From contig NZ_JACCBN010000001.1 of assembly GCF_013409505.1 (NCBI RefSeq), forward strand, positions 5,022,001 through 5,086,000: a stretch of DNA of 64,000 nt, read 5' to 3'. Shown in pieces: positions 62,750 to 64,000 of the stretch. The stretch is from Actinomycetospora corticicola. GTDB lineage: Bacteria > Actinomycetota > Actinomycetes > Mycobacteriales > Pseudonocardiaceae. Both the position numbers and the translations under genes were made by a program. Within the stretch, counting starts at the first letter, position 1; each line of letters starts with the position of its first letter. A model generated the notes under the pieces. The model was given only the letters and a program-made list of their open reading frames with translations, searched no databases and was not told where the DNA came from.

Positions 62750-64000
62750 CTAGAAGGGCGGGTCGTCGTCGAAGGGGTTCGGGGGTCGTCGTTCTTTGTG
62801 TCGTCGTCGGCGGTCGAGTTCGTCGAGGGTGTGGCGTTGGGCGTCGGTGATGTGCCCGTGGCGGTCGGTGCGGGGCCGCCAGGGGGTCTGGGGTCGGGGT
62901 TCGGTGCGGGTGTCGGTGATGCCGTGGTCGAACGGGGCGCGCGCGACCGGCCGGAGGGGCCGGTAGGAGTCGGGTTCGACGGTGTGGTGGGTGCCGGTGG
63001 GCGCGGTCCAGACGAAGCGGCCGGGGCGGGTCTGGCGGACGGTCCACCCGGAGAGCGGGTCGTGTTTGCGGAGGTGGTCGCCCACGGAGAGGGGGCCGAG
63101 GTTGTCGGCCTGGGTGGGGCCGCCGAGGGTGTGGTCGTGGGTGTGGTCGATGGGGCAGGCCACGGCGGGCACGGTGGACATGGGGAAGCGGCTGGTGTAG
63201 TCGCGGGCGTGGATCCAGCGGGTCAGCTCGGCTCCGGGGAACCGGTTCCCGGCGTCGCGGGTCGTGACCGCGGGGTGTTCCTCGGGTGGCCGGGCGCGGG
63301 CCGCAGCCAGCGCCTGCTTCGTGCGGCGGGCCAGCTCGGCCCAGATCCCCACCAGTGATCCATCGTCGTCAGGAGCGTCGAGGTCGAGGGCGTCGACCTC
63401 GCGCGTGTGGGCGGTGAGTTCGACGACCTGTCGGCGATATCGCGGGTCGGCGTCGGGTTGAAGCGGCGGCCGCACGAGCAGCACCCATTGCAGTGCACCG
63501 ATGTCGTTGTAGAGCAGGACCCGCCACTGGGCACACGTTCGGGTCCAGGCGGCGCGGTAGGCGTCCCACCCGGTCAACGTGCCGGCGCGGAGGCGGCCGT
63601 GGGCGCGTTCGAGCCCGAGCACGGTCGCCCAGGTGGTGCGCAACGTGGCCGGGGAGAACACCAGCCCGCGTTCGGTCAGCCGCGCGGCCAGGGGCGGCGG
63701 CGGGTCGGTGGTCGGGATCCGCGGGTCGGGGGTGTCCGGTGGCGGTGGGTCGGGTTCGGGGTCCCCGGGCTGCCACCCGGCCGGTGAGGGCTGCGGCGAC
63801 GGGGTCGCCGTCCAGCCCGGCCACGCGTCGTCCGGGGCGTCAGCGCTGCCCCGATCGACCGCCCGTCCGTCATCGCCCGATCCCTTGGACCCGTGAGCCG
63901 CGTCGTCGACGGACTCGTCAGGACCGGAGGGGGCGGGCTGTTCACCGCGGGAATCGGCAGCACCGGAGATGCCGTCGTTCGAGCCGCTGTCGTTCGAGCC
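62750..64000 (-). CDS. DUF222/HNH-endonuclease protein (5' partial at right edge)
   Basis: The frame is open from the right edge, so the N-terminus is missing; 416 residues are visible. They comprise a Ser/Asp/Gly then Pro/Asp-rich linker, a helical part with FSPATLRTTWATVLGLERAH and WRVLLYNDIGALQW, and a C-terminal HNH-type nuclease motif (VPAVACPIDHTHDHTLGG, ADNLGPLSVGDHLRKH) followed by an Arg-rich tail. This is the common actinobacterial DUF222-HNH family, found in many copies per genome, often tied to mobile or repetitive regions; cellular role unclear. An internal GTG at 63661 is not the true start. Confidence 0.85.
   Translation of the reverse strand, partial: GSNDSGSNDGISGAADSRGEQPAPSGPDESVDDAAHGSKGSGDDGRAVDRGSADAPDDAWPGWTATPSPQPSPAGWQPGDPEPDPPPPDTPDPRIPTTDPPPPLAARLTERGLVFSPATLRTTWATVLGLERAHGRLRAGTLTGWDAYRAAWTRTCAQWRVLLYNDIGALQWVLLVRPPLQPDADPRYRRQVVELTAHTREVDALDLDAPDDDGSLVGIWAELARRTKQALAAARARPPEEHPAVTTRDAGNRFPGAELTRWIHARDYTSRFPMSTVPAVACPIDHTHDHTLGGPTQADNLGPLSVGDHLRKHDPLSGWTVRQTRPGRFVWTAPTGTHHTVEPDSYRPLRPVARAPFDHGITDTRTEPRPQTPWRPRTDRHGHITDAQRHTLDELDRRRRHKERRPPNPFDDDPPF

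Noticed and set aside
62750-63661. HNH protein as a complete gene starting at GTG 63661
   Set aside because: The frame stays open to the right edge and encodes a Pro/Asp linker typical of the middle of DUF222-HNH proteins, so the gene is partial rather than starting there.

Overview
The window is very GC-rich, gene-dense DNA with ATGA/GTGA start-stop overlaps, frequent GTG starts and AGGAGG-type ribosome sites. An mce operon with a Mkl-type ATPase, XRE/DUF397 and DUF222-HNH families, iniBAC-like dynamins, WS/DGAT and F420-type (LLM) oxidoreductases together indicate a mycolata-related actinobacterium. Pseudonocardiales (Pseudonocardia/Actinomycetospora type) is my inference. No rRNA, tRNA, CRISPR array, prophage or insertion sequence was seen. 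Both edge genes are cut: a YrbE permease on the left and a DUF222/HNH protein on the right.

Region 1 (1-14,418) is an mce lipid-import operon. It holds YrbE, a strong intrinsic terminator, the MlaF/Mkl-like ATPase, six consecutive MCE proteins, an RND/MMPL transporter, a membrane-anchored parvulin isomerase, a 70-aa membrane protein and a lipoprotein. Region 2 (14,420-19,316) holds two further Mkl-like ATPases, each ending in a C-terminal membrane anchor and each with altered Q-loop, signature and catalytic residues. Three small membrane proteins lie between them, and a secreted protein with 22 QPAAA repeats follows.

Region 3 (19,338-34,750) is lipid and redox metabolism. A molybdopterin oxidoreductase with a CBS protein is divergent from an AraC regulator. 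Then come an acyl-CoA ligase, a PlsB-like acyltransferase, a HAD-PlsC fusion and a WS/DGAT acyltransferase, followed by an SCP2 protein, an alcohol dehydrogenase, an aldehyde dehydrogenase, a cytochrome P450 and a ferredoxin. This suggests oxidation or activation of a lipid alcohol or sterol-like substrate feeding glycerolipid or wax synthesis.

Region 4 (34,773-52,117) is mixed housekeeping and accessory genes: a GAF-LuxR regulator, an LLM oxidoreductase, a frameshifted FAD amine-oxidase-like gene, an XRE/DUF397 pair, an MFS exporter, a cell-wall amidase lipoprotein, HAD and PP2C phosphatases, Hsp20 with a HAIR-like operator, a YrdC/YciO protein, CorA, a class III aminotransferase, a GNAT protein and a YbhN-like membrane protein.

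Region 5 (52,139-60,919) is a coherent membrane-stress locus. A transmembrane Hsp70 is divergent from three low-complexity proteins with His/Asp-rich tails, one carrying an IniB-like N-terminus, and these are followed by two dynamin-like GTPases (IniA/IniC type). Region 6 (61,022-64,000) has a GNAT-like protein, a metallophosphoesterase and the partial DUF222/HNH protein.
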